Positions 48,830 to 57,737 of a DNA stretch of 64,000 nucleotides are shown here, one piece after another. The stretch comes from Carnobacterium_B sp045617425. Lineage in GTDB: Bacteria; Bacillota; Bacilli; Lactobacillales; Carnobacteriaceae. Each line of letters begins with the position of its first letter. The first letter of the stretch is position 1. The stretch is from positions 1 through 64,000 of the forward strand of contig NZ_JAZLIO010000021.1 in the NCBI RefSeq assembly GCF_045617425.1. Reading direction: 5' to 3'. The notes beneath the pieces are model-generated. The model was not told the origin of the DNA. It was given only the letters and a program-made list of their open reading frames with translations, and searched no databases. The translations under genes were made by a program, and so were the position numbers.

Positions 48830-51676
48830 TTGAATAGTCCACAAAATACTAATGAATCATCATTTCTAGAGAAAATCAAAGCATTTATTCTAAAATTGGT
48901 ACAATTCATGAAGAAACAATGGATCTCTTTCAAAACGAAACATTTTAATCAACAAAATCACTCAGCTTCCACACCAAAATCAACTACTAAAGATACTAAG
49001 TCAACGGATTCTCCAAAAAGGGAACAAGCTAAAAAGGAAGACCAAAAACCTACATTAGCTAAATTTTTATTTGGGTTCAATGTCGGCTATAGTGTAATTA
49101 AAAATTTAATTATTACGTTGGTCGTTGTCTTATTGATTGGTGGTGCCCTTATCGGTGGAGCTGGAGCGGGATACTTTGCTTACCTTGTTTCAGGTGAAAA
49201 AATCCCCACATATGAAGAAATGAAAGCTGACATTGAAAATGTATCAGCAACTTCTTCAATGTATTACGCTACTGGAGAAAAAATCAGTGACTTAAAAACA
49301 GATTTAAAACGATCTGAAATTCCATTAAGTGAAATGTCTCCTTTAGTCCAAGAAGCCCTTATTGCTACAGAAGATGAATACTTTTATAAACACTCTGGTG
49401 TGGTTCCGAAAGCGGTCGTTCGAGCATTGGCACAAGAAGTAACAGGCGCCAGTACAACTTCTGGTGGATCAACACTCACACAACAACTGGTTAAACAGCA
49501 GATTTTAACAAATGAAGTCTCTTTTAAACGAAAAGCAAATGAAATTTTATTAGCTTTCCGTATTGAAAATTATTTTTCAAAAGAAGAGATTTTAGAAAAC
49601 TATTTAAATATCTCACCTTTTGGTAGAAATAATAAAGGCCAAAACATTGCTGGTTTAAACGAAGCCTCATTAGGAATATTTGGAGTGAATCCTATCGATC
49701 TGACTCTACCACAAGCAGCCTTTCTTGCTGGTCTTCCTCAAAATCCAATTGTTTACAGTCCTTATTCTCAAGTAGGGGCTCTTAAGGAAGATTTATCTGC
49801 AGGTATGAGCCGTAAAGATGAAGTTTTGTTCAGAATGTACCGTGAAAACTACATTACTAAAGAAGAATATGATAATGCTCTAGCTTATGATTTGTCACAA
49901 GACTTTTTACCTCAAGAAGCAGATGTTAAAGATAGTACGGATTATGTTTACAACTTTGTAGAACAACAAGCCAGACAGATTATCATGGAACAGTTATATA
50001 CTGCAGATGGTTATTCAGCTGAAGATCTTTCTAATGACCAAGAACTGAATGACGTTTATTACAATCAAGCAGACCAAGATTTACGAATGAAAGGTTATAC
50101 AATTTACTCAACTATTGATAAAGGCGTTTACGAAGCTATGAATAACGTCGTTGATCAGTATGCAAATCCTGAAATTACTTATGATGAAAATAGCAATCCA
50201 ACCATTAACAATTCAAGTGATCTAGGAACTGTAAAAGTGATTGATTATATTGATGAAAAAACCAAAGAAACTAAAACACTTGTTGAGCCGGTTCAAAATG
50301 GAGCAGTGTTAAGAGACAATGCTACTGGACGAATTATTTCCTTTATTGGTGGCGTCGATTATGAGTTGACTCAAGTTAATCATGCTTACCAATCTCCTCG
50401 TTCTCCTGGTTCAACAATTAAGCCTTTATTAACTTTTGCTCCAGCATTGGAAGAAGGCATTATTACACCGGCTTCGATGCTTTTTGAGAGTACTGCTAAA
50501 GTACCAAGTTGGGAAAATGGTTCTTTAGGCGTTCATGAAATTACCAATGTTGGAAATGTTACTCCAAATAAATGGACAGATGTCCGTTCAGGTCTTTCTC
50601 AATCAAGCAACATTGTAACAACTAAAATTTATCAACAAATGAAAGATACGTATAATTTGGAAGAAAAACTTGAATCTTATATGCACAAGATGGGATTTGG
50701 CTCTGATGTCATTACGACAGAAGAATATCAAGGAGTTTATTATGCTCTTCCTATTGGTGGAATATCTAAAGGAACAACCGTCTTAGATCAAACAGATGGC
50801 TTCTCTACTTTGGCAAATAAAGGGAACTACACTGAAGGTTATATCATTGATAAAATTGAGGATGCTGCTGGAGAGATTGTTTACCAACATGAAGTAAAAC
50901 CTGTTGAAGTATTCAGCGCTGAAACAGCTTATCTTACAACTGATATTTTACGTGATGTATTAGACACCGGCACGGCTAAAGACGTAAAAGGTCAATTGAA
51001 TTTCCAAGCTGATATTGCAGGTAAAACTGGAACGTCAGATGGCCAAAAAGATATTTGGTTTATCGGCTACACTCCTCAAGTTACTCTGAGTTCTTGGATC
51101 GGATACGATAATGCTGTGGATACACCTATTAATGATTTATCTAACTCTGGTTCAGAAAGTCCAAGTTTAAGAAACAAAAGACACTGGGCTCGATTGATGA
51201 ATGCAATCTATAATGCTAATCCTACTGTTTTGGGCACGGATCAAGCTTTCCAACAACCAGATGGTGTTGTAGAGGCTAAAGTTCTAGCTTCTACAGGAAT
51301 GATGCCAGGAAAAGTAAAATTAGCGAATGGAAAAGAGGTTACGATTTCTGGTGCTACAAAAACAGAACTCTTTAATAAAAAGTTCCTTCCCAAAACAACC
51401 ACTTACAACTTTGCTCTTGCTGCTTCTGAAAAAGAATTAGGAGATTATTGGAACAAAGCTTCTAAATCAGCAAGCGAAGAAGCTGCTAAGAAAGCTAAAG
51501 CTGATGAAGAAAAAAAGAACGCAGAAGCGAAAAAAGCGAAAACTGAAGAAGATAAGAAAAAAGCTGATGCTACAAAAGCTGAAGAAGTGAAAGCTAAAGA
51601 GAAGATAGAAAACGAGAAAAAATTACAAGAAGCTGCTAAGAAAGCTAAAGCTGATGAAGAAAAAAAGAATGAATAA
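48830..51676 (+). CDS. pbp1A: Class A penicillin-binding protein (PBP1A family)
   Basis: A 948-residue bifunctional peptidoglycan glycosyltransferase/transpeptidase. A ~75-residue cytosolic charged N-terminus precedes one membrane helix (about 95-120). The GT51 domain has the catalytic Glu in ATEDEYFYKHSGV and the GGSTLTQQLVKQ segment; the transpeptidase domain has SPGSTIKP (Ser about 528), SSN and GKTGTSDG (about 732). The C-terminal ~65 residues are an extracellular Lys/Glu/Ala coiled coil with an internal 50-codon-spaced duplication. TTG start 48830 with GAGGTG seven bases upstream; no alternative ATG fits. Monocistronic. Confidence 0.93.
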   Translation: MNSPQNTNESSFLEKIKAFILKLVQFMKKQWISFKTKHFNQQNHSASTPKSTTKDTKSTDSPKREQAKKEDQKPTLAKFLFGFNVGYSVIKNLIITLVVVLLIGGALIGGAGAGYFAYLVSGEKIPTYEEMKADIENVSATSSMYYATGEKISDLKTDLKRSEIPLSEMSPLVQEALIATEDEYFYKHSGVVPKAVVRALAQEVTGASTTSGGSTLTQQLVKQQILTNEVSFKRKANEILLAFRIENYFSKEEILENYLNISPFGRNNKGQNIAGLNEASLGIFGVNPIDLTLPQAAFLAGLPQNPIVYSPYSQVGALKEDLSAGMSRKDEVLFRMYRENYITKEEYDNALAYDLSQDFLPQEADVKDSTDYVYNFVEQQARQIIMEQLYTADGYSAEDLSNDQELNDVYYNQADQDLRMKGYTIYSTIDKGVYEAMNNVVDQYANPEITYDENSNPTINNSSDLGTVKVIDYIDEKTKETKTLVEPVQNGAVLRDNATGRIISFIGGVDYELTQVNHAYQSPRSPGSTIKPLLTFAPALEEGIITPASMLFESTAKVPSWENGSLGVHEITNVGNVTPNKWTDVRSGLSQSSNIVTTKIYQQMKDTYNLEEKLESYMHKMGFGSDVITTEEYQGVYYALPIGGISKGTTVLDQTDGFSTLANKGNYTEGYIIDKIEDAAGEIVYQHEVKPVEVFSAETAYLTTDILRDVLDTGTAKDVKGQLNFQADIAGKTGTSDGQKDIWFIGYTPQVTLSSWIGYDNAVDTPINDLSNSGSESPSLRNKRHWARLMNAIYNANPTVLGTDQAFQQPDGVVEAKVLASTGMMPGKVKLANGKEVTISGATKTELFNKKFLPKTTTYNFALAASEKELGDYWNKASKSASEEAAKKAKADEEKKNAEAKKAKTEEDKKKADATKAEEVKAKEKIENEKKLQEAAKKAKADEEKKNE
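51477..51669 (+). repeat. 43-bp perfect direct repeat in the PBP1A C-terminal tail
   Basis: Copies at 51477-51519 and 51627-51669 are identical and exactly 150 bp apart, so recombination between them would delete or add 50 codons in frame. They encode the charged stretch EAAKKAKADEEKKN. Confidence 0.9.
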
Positions 51677-51709
51677 AAAAAAGGCATCGGTTTCCGATGC
51701 CTTTTTTTA
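51675..51709. terminator. Bidirectional terminator between pbp1A and ccpA
   Basis: Perfect 8-bp stem GGCATCGG/CCGATGCC (51683-51690 and 51694-51701) with a TTT loop, A8 before and T7 after. Confidence 0.9.
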
Positions 51710-52717
51710 TACTTCTTTAGTTGTCCCTCTATTTGCAATATGATGTGGTAAAATAATTGTTTTTTCATCTACATCTTCTTTGTTCATCAACTTAGTTAAC
51801 AAACGCATAGCTACAGCACCAATATCGTATAAAGGTTGAGTAATCGTACTCAATTTCGGTCTTACCATTTCAGATAACTTAGAATTGTTTGCAGTAACTA
51901 CTTCGAATTCCTCTGGTATCTTGATAGAGTGATCTAGAGCTCCATTCATGATTCCTACAGCAATTTCGTCATCACCAGCAAATACTGCAGTAGCACCTGC
52001 TTCAGCTAATTTACTATATACTTCTTCTCCAGCAGTAAATGTGTAAGCTGTTTCAAAAACTAAACTTTCATCATAAGCAATACCAGCATTTTCTAACGCT
52101 GTTTTATACCCTTTTAAGCGATAAACCCCATTAATTGGTTCTTGTGTTATTGATCCTGATACAAAAGCGATACGCTCGTGTCCGCTAGCAATCAATTGGT
52201 CAATCGTTTGTTCTGTTGCAGCTTCATAATCAATATTTACGCTACCCATTTGCTCATCAGGATCTACTGTTCCTGCCAAAACTACAGGTGTTTTCGAACG
52301 TGAAAATTCTGCTCTTAATTCATCAGAAATTTTATGTCCCATATAAATAATTCCATCCACTTGTTTAGCTAAAAGTGTGTTTAATACTTGAACTTCTTTT
52401 ATATCATTTTGATCAGAGTTCGCTAAGATAATGTTGTATTTATACATTGTTGCTATATCGTCAATTCCTCTAGCTAAAGAAGAAAAGTATAAATTCGTAA
52501 CATCGGGAATAATTACTCCCACAGTTGTTGTCTTTTTACTTGCTAATCCACGTGCAACAGCATTTGGACGGTAGTCTAGACGATCAATAACTTCTAATAC
52601 TTTTTTTCGAGTAGTTGGCTTTACGTTTGGGTTGCCATTTACAACACGTGAAACAGTTGCCATAGAAACGTTCGCTTCTCTTGCAACATCATAAATAGTG
52701 ATGGTTTGTTTTTCCAT
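51707..52717 (-). CDS. ccpA: Catabolite control protein A
   Basis: A 336-residue LacI-family regulator. The HTH reads TIYDVAREANVSMATVSRVVNG, the hinge helix follows at PNAVARGLASKK, and the core is a type I periplasmic-binding fold that binds HPr-Ser-P. Length and text match CcpA, and the divergent pepQ neighbour is the classic Lactobacillales ccpA context. ATG 52717 is chosen, with AAGGAG seven bases upstream; an in-frame TTG two codons earlier is inside the spacer. It represses or activates genes with cre sites according to glycolytic state. A cre-like site lies in its own promoter region. Confidence 0.95.
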   Translation of the reverse strand: MEKQTITIYDVAREANVSMATVSRVVNGNPNVKPTTRKKVLEVIDRLDYRPNAVARGLASKKTTTVGVIIPDVTNLYFSSLARGIDDIATMYKYNIILANSDQNDIKEVQVLNTLLAKQVDGIIYMGHKISDELRAEFSRSKTPVVLAGTVDPDEQMGSVNIDYEAATEQTIDQLIASGHERIAFVSGSITQEPINGVYRLKGYKTALENAGIAYDESLVFETAYTFTAGEEVYSKLAEAGATAVFAGDDEIAVGIMNGALDHSIKIPEEFEVVTANNSKLSEMVRPKLSTITQPLYDIGAVAMRLLTKLMNKEDVDEKTIILPHHIANRGTTKEV

Positions 52718-52790
52718 AATCAATCTCCTTCGAATAATTAGATTCGCTTACTTATTACATACTACCAATTTAGCAAACTTATGGCACTAA

Positions 52791-52804
52791 TGCAAGCGTT
52801 TCAA
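52791..52804. promoter_or_regulatory. cre-like site in the ccpA-pepQ intergenic region
   Basis: On the minus strand TTGAAACGCTTGCA matches the cre consensus at 12 of 14 positions. Its location upstream of ccpA fits autoregulation, as known for ccpA-pepQ in lactobacilli. Confidence 0.55.
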
Positions 52805-52901
52805 TTCCATTTTCATGAAAATTTCATTTTATTTCTTTCATTGAGTAAATTTAGACAATTTTCTATTTTTCACCTTTTTTTAAGAAAATCAAGATCAATA
52901 G

Positions 52902-52910
52902 TGCTACAAT
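52902..52910 (+). promoter_or_regulatory. Extended -10 promoter for pepQ
   Basis: TGCTACAAT: TGn plus TACAAT, about 38 bp before the pepQ ATG. The -35 is weak. Confidence 0.5.
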
Positions 52911-52947
52911 TATAATCATTCAGTTAGTTGAAAGTGAGGATAAAAGT

Positions 52948-54042
52948 ATGAATAAACAACTTAATGCATTACAACTATGGTTAGCCGAACAAAATATAGA
53001 TGGAGCGTTTATTAATGAGCCTAATACAATAGCTTATTTAAGTGGATATGAAAGTGAACCGCATGAGCGTATCTTAGCTCTGGCAGTTTTTGCTAAGGGC
53101 GAACCTTTTCTCTTCACACCCGAACTCGAAAAAGAGGATGCTATAAAAAGTGATTGGACACATAATGTTTATGGTTATTTAGACAATGAAGACCCATGGG
53201 CACTTATTGCCAAACACTTGCAATCTCATAGCAGCAATCTTAGTAAAATAGCTATAGAAAAAGATTTTTTAACTGTTGGACGCTTTGAGAAGTTACAATT
53301 CTTTTTTCAAACTGCTTCTTTCTTAGATATAACACCAAAAATACAGACAATGAAGTTAATCAAAACGCCTGATGAAATTAAAAAAATGATGGAAGCCGGT
53401 AAATGGGCTGATAGAGCTTTAGAAATTGGTTTCAACGCAATAAAAGAAGACGTATCTGAAGAAGAAATTGTTGCAGAAATCGAATACCAATTAAAAAAAG
53501 AAGGCATAAAAGAAATGAGCTTCGAGACAATGGTCTTGACTGGAGATAACGCTGCTAGTCCACATGGTGTTCCCGGGAAAAGAAAAGTCCAGTTAAATGA
53601 GTTTATTTTATTTGATTTAGGCGTTGTATACAACGGATACACTAGTGATGTTACGCGAACTATTGCTTTTGGAAAACCCTCAAAACAAGCAAAAGAAATC
53701 TATGCTATCGTTTTACAGGCTTGTAACGCTGCTTTGAATGCAATAAAACCTGGTATAACAGCTGGGGAATTAGATAAAATTGCTCGGGATATCATTACAG
53801 ATGCTGGTTATGGATCTTATTTCACACATCGATTGGGGCATGGATTAGGAAGTTCCGTACATGAGTTTCCATCTATTATGCAAGATAATGATTTTGTGAT
53901 TCAAGAAGGTATGTGTTTCTCAATAGAACCTGGTATTTATGTACCAGGTTTAGCTGGAGTCCGCATTGAAGATTGTGTAGTAGTTACAAAAAATGGTTGC
54001 GAAGTATTTACTCACACTCCAAAAACGTACACTTCTATTTAA
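52948..54042 (+). CDS. pepQ: Xaa-Pro dipeptidase (prolidase) PepQ
   Basis: A 364-residue M24B metallopeptidase that splits X-Pro dipeptides, giving free proline from imported peptides. Metal ligands are intact: two Asp in LFDLGVVYNGYTSDVTRT, His in HRLGHGLGSSVHEFPS, and Glu in SIEPGIYVPG and GVRIEDC. Adjacent and divergent to ccpA as in lactobacilli, where the pair shares a regulatory region. ATG with GAGG eight bases upstream. Distinct from the aminopeptidase next to efp by context. Confidence 0.93.
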   Translation: MNKQLNALQLWLAEQNIDGAFINEPNTIAYLSGYESEPHERILALAVFAKGEPFLFTPELEKEDAIKSDWTHNVYGYLDNEDPWALIAKHLQSHSSNLSKIAIEKDFLTVGRFEKLQFFFQTASFLDITPKIQTMKLIKTPDEIKKMMEAGKWADRALEIGFNAIKEDVSEEEIVAEIEYQLKKEGIKEMSFETMVLTGDNAASPHGVPGKRKVQLNEFILFDLGVVYNGYTSDVTRTIAFGKPSKQAKEIYAIVLQACNAALNAIKPGITAGELDKIARDIITDAGYGSYFTHRLGHGLGSSVHEFPSIMQDNDFVIQEGMCFSIEPGIYVPGLAGVRIEDCVVVTKNGCEVFTHTPKTYTSI

Positions 54043-54075
54043 CTACTTTGTTAACCTACTACTAAAAATATAAAT

Positions 54076-54110
54076 AAAAAAGCAGTGAAGCTTATCGCTC
54101 CACTGCTTTT
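54076..54110. terminator. Bidirectional terminator between pepQ and ytxH
   Basis: Stem AAAAGCAGTG/CACTGCTTTT (54078-54087 and 54101-54110) extended inward by AGC/GCT, flanked by A and T runs. Confidence 0.85.
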
Positions 54111-54121
54111 ACTGACTAGAA

Positions 54122-54793
54122 TTAGATGCCCACATTTGTATTTGTTGTTTTGTGCTCATCTTTTTTCCCATTTTCTGTAGTCTGTTCTGTACTAATATTT
54201 GAAGTTGAATAATCAGGACCTTCTGCAGCTTTTTCTTGATCATAAGCATAGTCCATTGTATTTCTTTCAACTTCTTCTTTCAAAGATTCGTTATCATATT
54301 TTAGATTAGCCGAAACATCTGTTGCTTCTTCTTTACTATCTTTTGCATATGATTTAACTTCTTCTGTTGTATCTTTTGCTTTTGATTTTACATCTCCTGC
54401 TGCTTCAGTAGCAGTAGTTTTAGCCTCTTGTGCTACATCTGTTACTGTTGATTTAGTATCTTTAGCTACATCTGTTGCAGAATCTTTAAGATCACTTAAG
54501 CCGTCACCAACATCTTTTGAAGCACGAGTTAACTGATCTTTCATTTGAGAAGCTGACTCTTTCAAGCTAATTTTAATATCTTCAGAAGCATCTTTCGCAA
54601 CAGTTTTCATTTCTTTACCTTTTTCTTTTGCAATATCAACATATTCTTTTGCTGAACCTTTAGCATTAGTTGTTTGTTGATTTAAATCTTCACGTAATTC
54701 TTTACCTGATTTAGGGGCATACAACAATGCTGTAATTCCTGCAGCTGCAGCTCCTACGATTGCTCCTAAAAGAAATCCACCTTTTTTAGTCAT
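54122..54793 (-). CDS. YtxH-domain protein with LEA-like repeats
   Basis: A 223-residue protein. The YtxH domain at the N-terminus has a membrane helix (GGFLLGAIVGAAAAGITALLYAPKSGKELR, written here only as the segment near residues 5-35). The rest, to about residue 175, is a soluble Lys/Asp/Ala/Thr-rich chain with irregular 11-residue periodicity (units such as VAKDTKSTVTD, VAQEAKTTATE and KAKDTTEEVKS), like group 3 LEA proteins, then an acidic low-complexity tail. General-stress association is known for YtxH/YtxG in Bacillus. It follows the DUF948 gene by 53 bp in one operon. Confidence 0.85.
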   Translation of the reverse strand: MTKKGGFLLGAIVGAAAAGITALLYAPKSGKELREDLNQQTTNAKGSAKEYVDIAKEKGKEMKTVAKDASEDIKISLKESASQMKDQLTRASKDVGDGLSDLKDSATDVAKDTKSTVTDVAQEAKTTATEAAGDVKSKAKDTTEEVKSYAKDSKEEATDVSANLKYDNESLKEEVERNTMDYAYDQEKAAEGPDYSTSNISTEQTTENGKKDEHKTTNTNVGI

Positions 54794-54846
54794 ATATACT
54801 TCTCTCCTTTTCTCTATTCACTATAATGTTTAATTTTAATTAGTGC

Positions 54847-55281
54847 TTATTCATTTACTTTTTTATCTTTGCGTTTTTTATTCATATTTACTGCCGTTTT
54901 ACCGACTTTAGTTACCACACCTGTTTGAGCTGTTTTCTTTGTAGCTCCTGCAACATGGGTAGTTAAGTTACGAGTAGAATCATTTAAACTTGAAACAGTC
55001 GTTCCTAGATCACCAATAGCTCTGAATAATGGATCAGTTTTACTTAACTTTCCATTGACATCATCTAATGTAGTATTGGATTTGTTTAGTAATCCCTCAA
55101 CTTCAATCAGAAGACTATCCGCATCTTTTGTAAGAACTCCTATGGTTTTATTCGCTTCATTAACCGTTTTTTGGACTTCTCCAATTACCTTAGAAACTTT
55201 CAACAATACGATAATTAAAAACACGACTAATGCTGCAAATGCTACAGCAGCTATCAGAGCTGCAATTTCTCCACCTGTCAT
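54847..55281 (-). CDS. DUF948 (YtxG-like) envelope protein
   Basis: A 144-residue protein with an N-terminal membrane anchor (AALIAAVAFAALVVFLIIVLLKV) and a long helical domain (about 30-125) of the DUF948 type, ending in a basic tail (NMNKKRKDKK). It pairs with ytxH, as ytxG-ytxH in Bacillus, a general-stress operon there. Function is unknown. The stop/starts are clear, with AGGAG upstream of the ATG. Confidence 0.87.
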   Translation of the reverse strand: MTGGEIAALIAAVAFAALVVFLIIVLLKVSKVIGEVQKTVNEANKTIGVLTKDADSLLIEVEGLLNKSNTTLDDVNGKLSKTDPLFRAIGDLGTTVSSLNDSTRNLTTHVAGATKKTAQTGVVTKVGKTAVNMNKKRKDKKVNE

Positions 55282-55628
55282 ATGAACTCCTCACTTCCTT
55301 CTATTTTCTTATTTTTCAGATAAAATAGATTTGTTTTACAAACTACTTCAATTAAAAAAAGCTAGTTTATCAACAAATTTTCCATCTTTAAATAAAGTAT
55401 CTTATACAAGTATAGAATACCACTATTTATTTTTTACATCAAATAATATGAAACCGAATACTTTTATTATTTTTTCTCTCTTATTTAATTTTTCTTTTAA
55501 TTCAAAAGCTATAAAAAAATTTAGAATTTTCTTAATAGAGATGTGACTATAATTTTATCCTTTTATTTGTTACTATAGGTAAGAAGCATTTTAATAGAAA
55601 TTAGTTTATTTAAAGGAGTATTTAGTTT
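55282..55628. other. 347-bp AT-rich intergenic region between the DUF948 gene and mscS
   Basis: No convincing gene. A short AT-rich frame exists on the plus strand but its composition (Phe, Asn, Ile, Ser) is that of random AT-rich DNA and it lacks a ribosome-binding site. A TATAAT-like hexamer occurs near 55547-55552 and could be the mscS -10. No hairpin of note. Confidence 0.5.
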
Positions 55629-56546
55629 ATGGATAGCAGTATTATGGATAATAGCAGCCAGCTAGATAGTTCAATCGCAGTTGACGTAGTTGATACTATT
55701 ACAGAACAAACCAATATTTTTTCGGAATTTTGGACTTCAATTGATTGGGCCAAAATTATTTCTATGGTGACAGCAAGCATCATTCAAATTGTCTTTTTCA
55801 CCATTTTCTTTTATCTTATAAAAGTAATCGGAAATTTTTTTATTGAACGAACATTTGAAAATTACCGTAAGAAAAAGGATATCTCAACAAATCGTTTAAA
55901 CACACTCTATAACTTGACAAAAAATTTATTTCAATCTTTTGTAGGCTTTTTCTTATTCTATGCCATTCTTTCAGCTATTGGTATTCCTGTTGGTACACTA
56001 TTGGCAGGTGCTGGGGTCATCGGTTTAGCATTATCTCTAGGAGCGCAAGGTTTTGTCAGCGATATTGTAAATGGCTTTTTCCTTCTATTGGAGAAGCAAA
56101 TTGATGTTGGTGATGTTGTAAACTTAGAAACCGTTTCTGGTACAGTAGTTGATGTAAATTTAAAAACAACTAAGGTGAAAAGCTTTGATGGTACTATGAA
56201 TTTTGTACCTAATCGTTACATCACGATTGTAAGCAATAAATCACGCGAAGATATGCGTGCTCAAATTGATATTCGCCTTTTACCAGATACCGATATAGAT
56301 AAAGTAAATATGATAATAGCTGAGGTGAATGATACCCTTGTGCCACAGTATCCAGATATTACTGAACCTCCAGATAGTCTAGGTTTAATTAACTTAGGAA
56401 ATGGTAATTACGGAATACGAATTGTGATATTCGCTTTACATGGACATGAATTTGAAATCCAAAACGCTTTTTCTCAAGCGTATGTTACCGCGTTGACAAA
56501 AAAAGGGATTGAAATCCCTGTAAATCCACTTAACGTTATACATTAG
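55629..56546 (+). CDS. Small-conductance mechanosensitive channel family protein (MscS)
   Basis: A 305-residue MscS-family channel that opens on hypo-osmotic shock. An acidic Ser/Asp-rich N-terminus of about 35 residues precedes three membrane helices; the pore helix has the small-residue pattern GVIGLALSLGAQGFVSDIVNG, followed by the MscS beta domain (VGDVVNLETVSGTVVDVNLKTT). Length is close to YkuT/MscS. ATG 55629 has AAAGGAG upstream. It precedes the glycosyltransferase by 30 bp and may share a transcript with it. Confidence 0.92.
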   Translation: MDSSIMDNSSQLDSSIAVDVVDTITEQTNIFSEFWTSIDWAKIISMVTASIIQIVFFTIFFYLIKVIGNFFIERTFENYRKKKDISTNRLNTLYNLTKNLFQSFVGFFLFYAILSAIGIPVGTLLAGAGVIGLALSLGAQGFVSDIVNGFFLLLEKQIDVGDVVNLETVSGTVVDVNLKTTKVKSFDGTMNFVPNRYITIVSNKSREDMRAQIDIRLLPDTDIDKVNMIIAEVNDTLVPQYPDITEPPDSLGLINLGNGNYGIRIVIFALHGHEFEIQNAFSQAYVTALTKKGIEIPVNPLNVIH

Positions 56547-56576
56547 CCATTTTATAATAACTAAAGGAGGTTCACT

Positions 56577-57737
56577 ATGGTACCAGTATCGCCTAAAATA
56601 CTGATTTTAACTGGAAGTTACGGAAACGGTCACCTAGAAGTGACCCGCTCGCTAATAACAGAATTAAACAAACGTGGTATCACAAATATCGTCACATCAG
56701 ATTTATTTTATGAAGCTCATCCTATTTTAACTAACGTTACTAGAAAGTTGTACATTAAAAGTTTTTCTAAAGGACAAAATATCTATGGTTTCCTGTATTA
56801 TAAATCTGATTATAGACTAACTGATTTTAGAATTGATAGAATGATTGATCGATATGGTTACATGCGTATTAGCCAATTAATGAAGGAAAATGACTTTGAT
56901 GTAGTTATTAATACTTTTCCAATGCAAGCTTTGCCTATTTATAAACAACGCACAAAACCCGGAATTCCTTTTATTAATGTCTTAACTGACTTTTGTTTGC
57001 ATACCCGTTGGATTTCAGATGGCATCGATTATTTTTTTGTTGCATGTGACAGTCTAAAAAAAGAATTAGTGGACACAGGAATCAATGAAAACAAAATCAC
57101 TATTTCAGGAATTCCAATAAAGGAAGAATTTTATCAAAATACCTATGATTCTTCGCACAAAGATTTTTCTTCTACTGAAACAAAAAAATTATTGATTTCT
57201 GCTGGTGCTCATGGTGTGCTAAAAGATTTAGCTCATATTCTTGATGAACTAAAAATCAAGGAAGATTTGCACATTACAGTTGTTTGCGGTTCAAATCAAT
57301 TACTTTTTAAAGAACTCATTTATAAATACCAAAATGATACGAACATAACCATTCTTGGTTATGTTTCAAATATGGCTAATCTAATGACTACGTCTGATAT
57401 TATGGTAACAAAAGCAGGTGGAATTTCGCTTTCAGAAGCTTTAGCAATCCAAATTCCTTTAATTTTAACACCTGCTGTTCCTGGACAAGAAAAAGATAAT
57501 GCCAACTTTTTCGAAAAAGAAGGAATGGCTATTGTAACGAAATCCGAAGAGGAAGTCGCTCCGGCAGTTTTATCCTTATTAAAACAGCCTCTTTTAGCGA
57601 GAAGTTTATCCAAGCAAATGGAAAAGCATTTCCATACAAAATCATCTGCACTTATAGTTGATAAAGTCTTAACTTTGATAGAAAAGCCTTATGTTCAAAA
57701 GGAGACAAGATATGACTCAAAAGAGATTAAAAATTGA
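56577..57737 (+). CDS. UgtP-like diacylglycerol glucosyltransferase (MGDG-synthase/GT28 family)
   Basis: A 386-residue GT-B glycosyltransferase. The N-terminal acceptor motif GSYGNGH, the MGDG_synth domain (VINTFPMQALPIYKQ) and the C-terminal GT28 donor domain (TKAGGISLSEALA) are visible. UgtP/YpfP makes mono- and diglucosyl-diacylglycerol, the membrane anchor of lipoteichoic acid. The downstream overlapping flippase gene supports this; the sugar and number of additions cannot be read here. ATG 56577 has AAAGGAGG upstream. Confidence 0.85.
   Translation: MVPVSPKILILTGSYGNGHLEVTRSLITELNKRGITNIVTSDLFYEAHPILTNVTRKLYIKSFSKGQNIYGFLYYKSDYRLTDFRIDRMIDRYGYMRISQLMKENDFDVVINTFPMQALPIYKQRTKPGIPFINVLTDFCLHTRWISDGIDYFFVACDSLKKELVDTGINENKITISGIPIKEEFYQNTYDSSHKDFSSTETKKLLISAGAHGVLKDLAHILDELKIKEDLHITVVCGSNQLLFKELIYKYQNDTNITILGYVSNMANLMTTSDIMVTKAGGISLSEALAIQIPLILTPAVPGQEKDNANFFEKEGMAIVTKSEEEVAPAVLSLLKQPLLARSLSKQMEKHFHTKSSALIVDKVLTLIEKPYVQKETRYDSKEIKN

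Noticed and set aside
48733..48933. Minus-strand frame opposite the start of pbp1A
   Set aside because: It overlaps the pbp1A promoter and N-terminus and is Phe/Asn/Ser-rich shadow sequence.
55331..55546. 71-codon plus-strand frame before mscS
   Set aside because: Composition is that of random AT-rich DNA, no ribosome-binding site, no recognisable motif.
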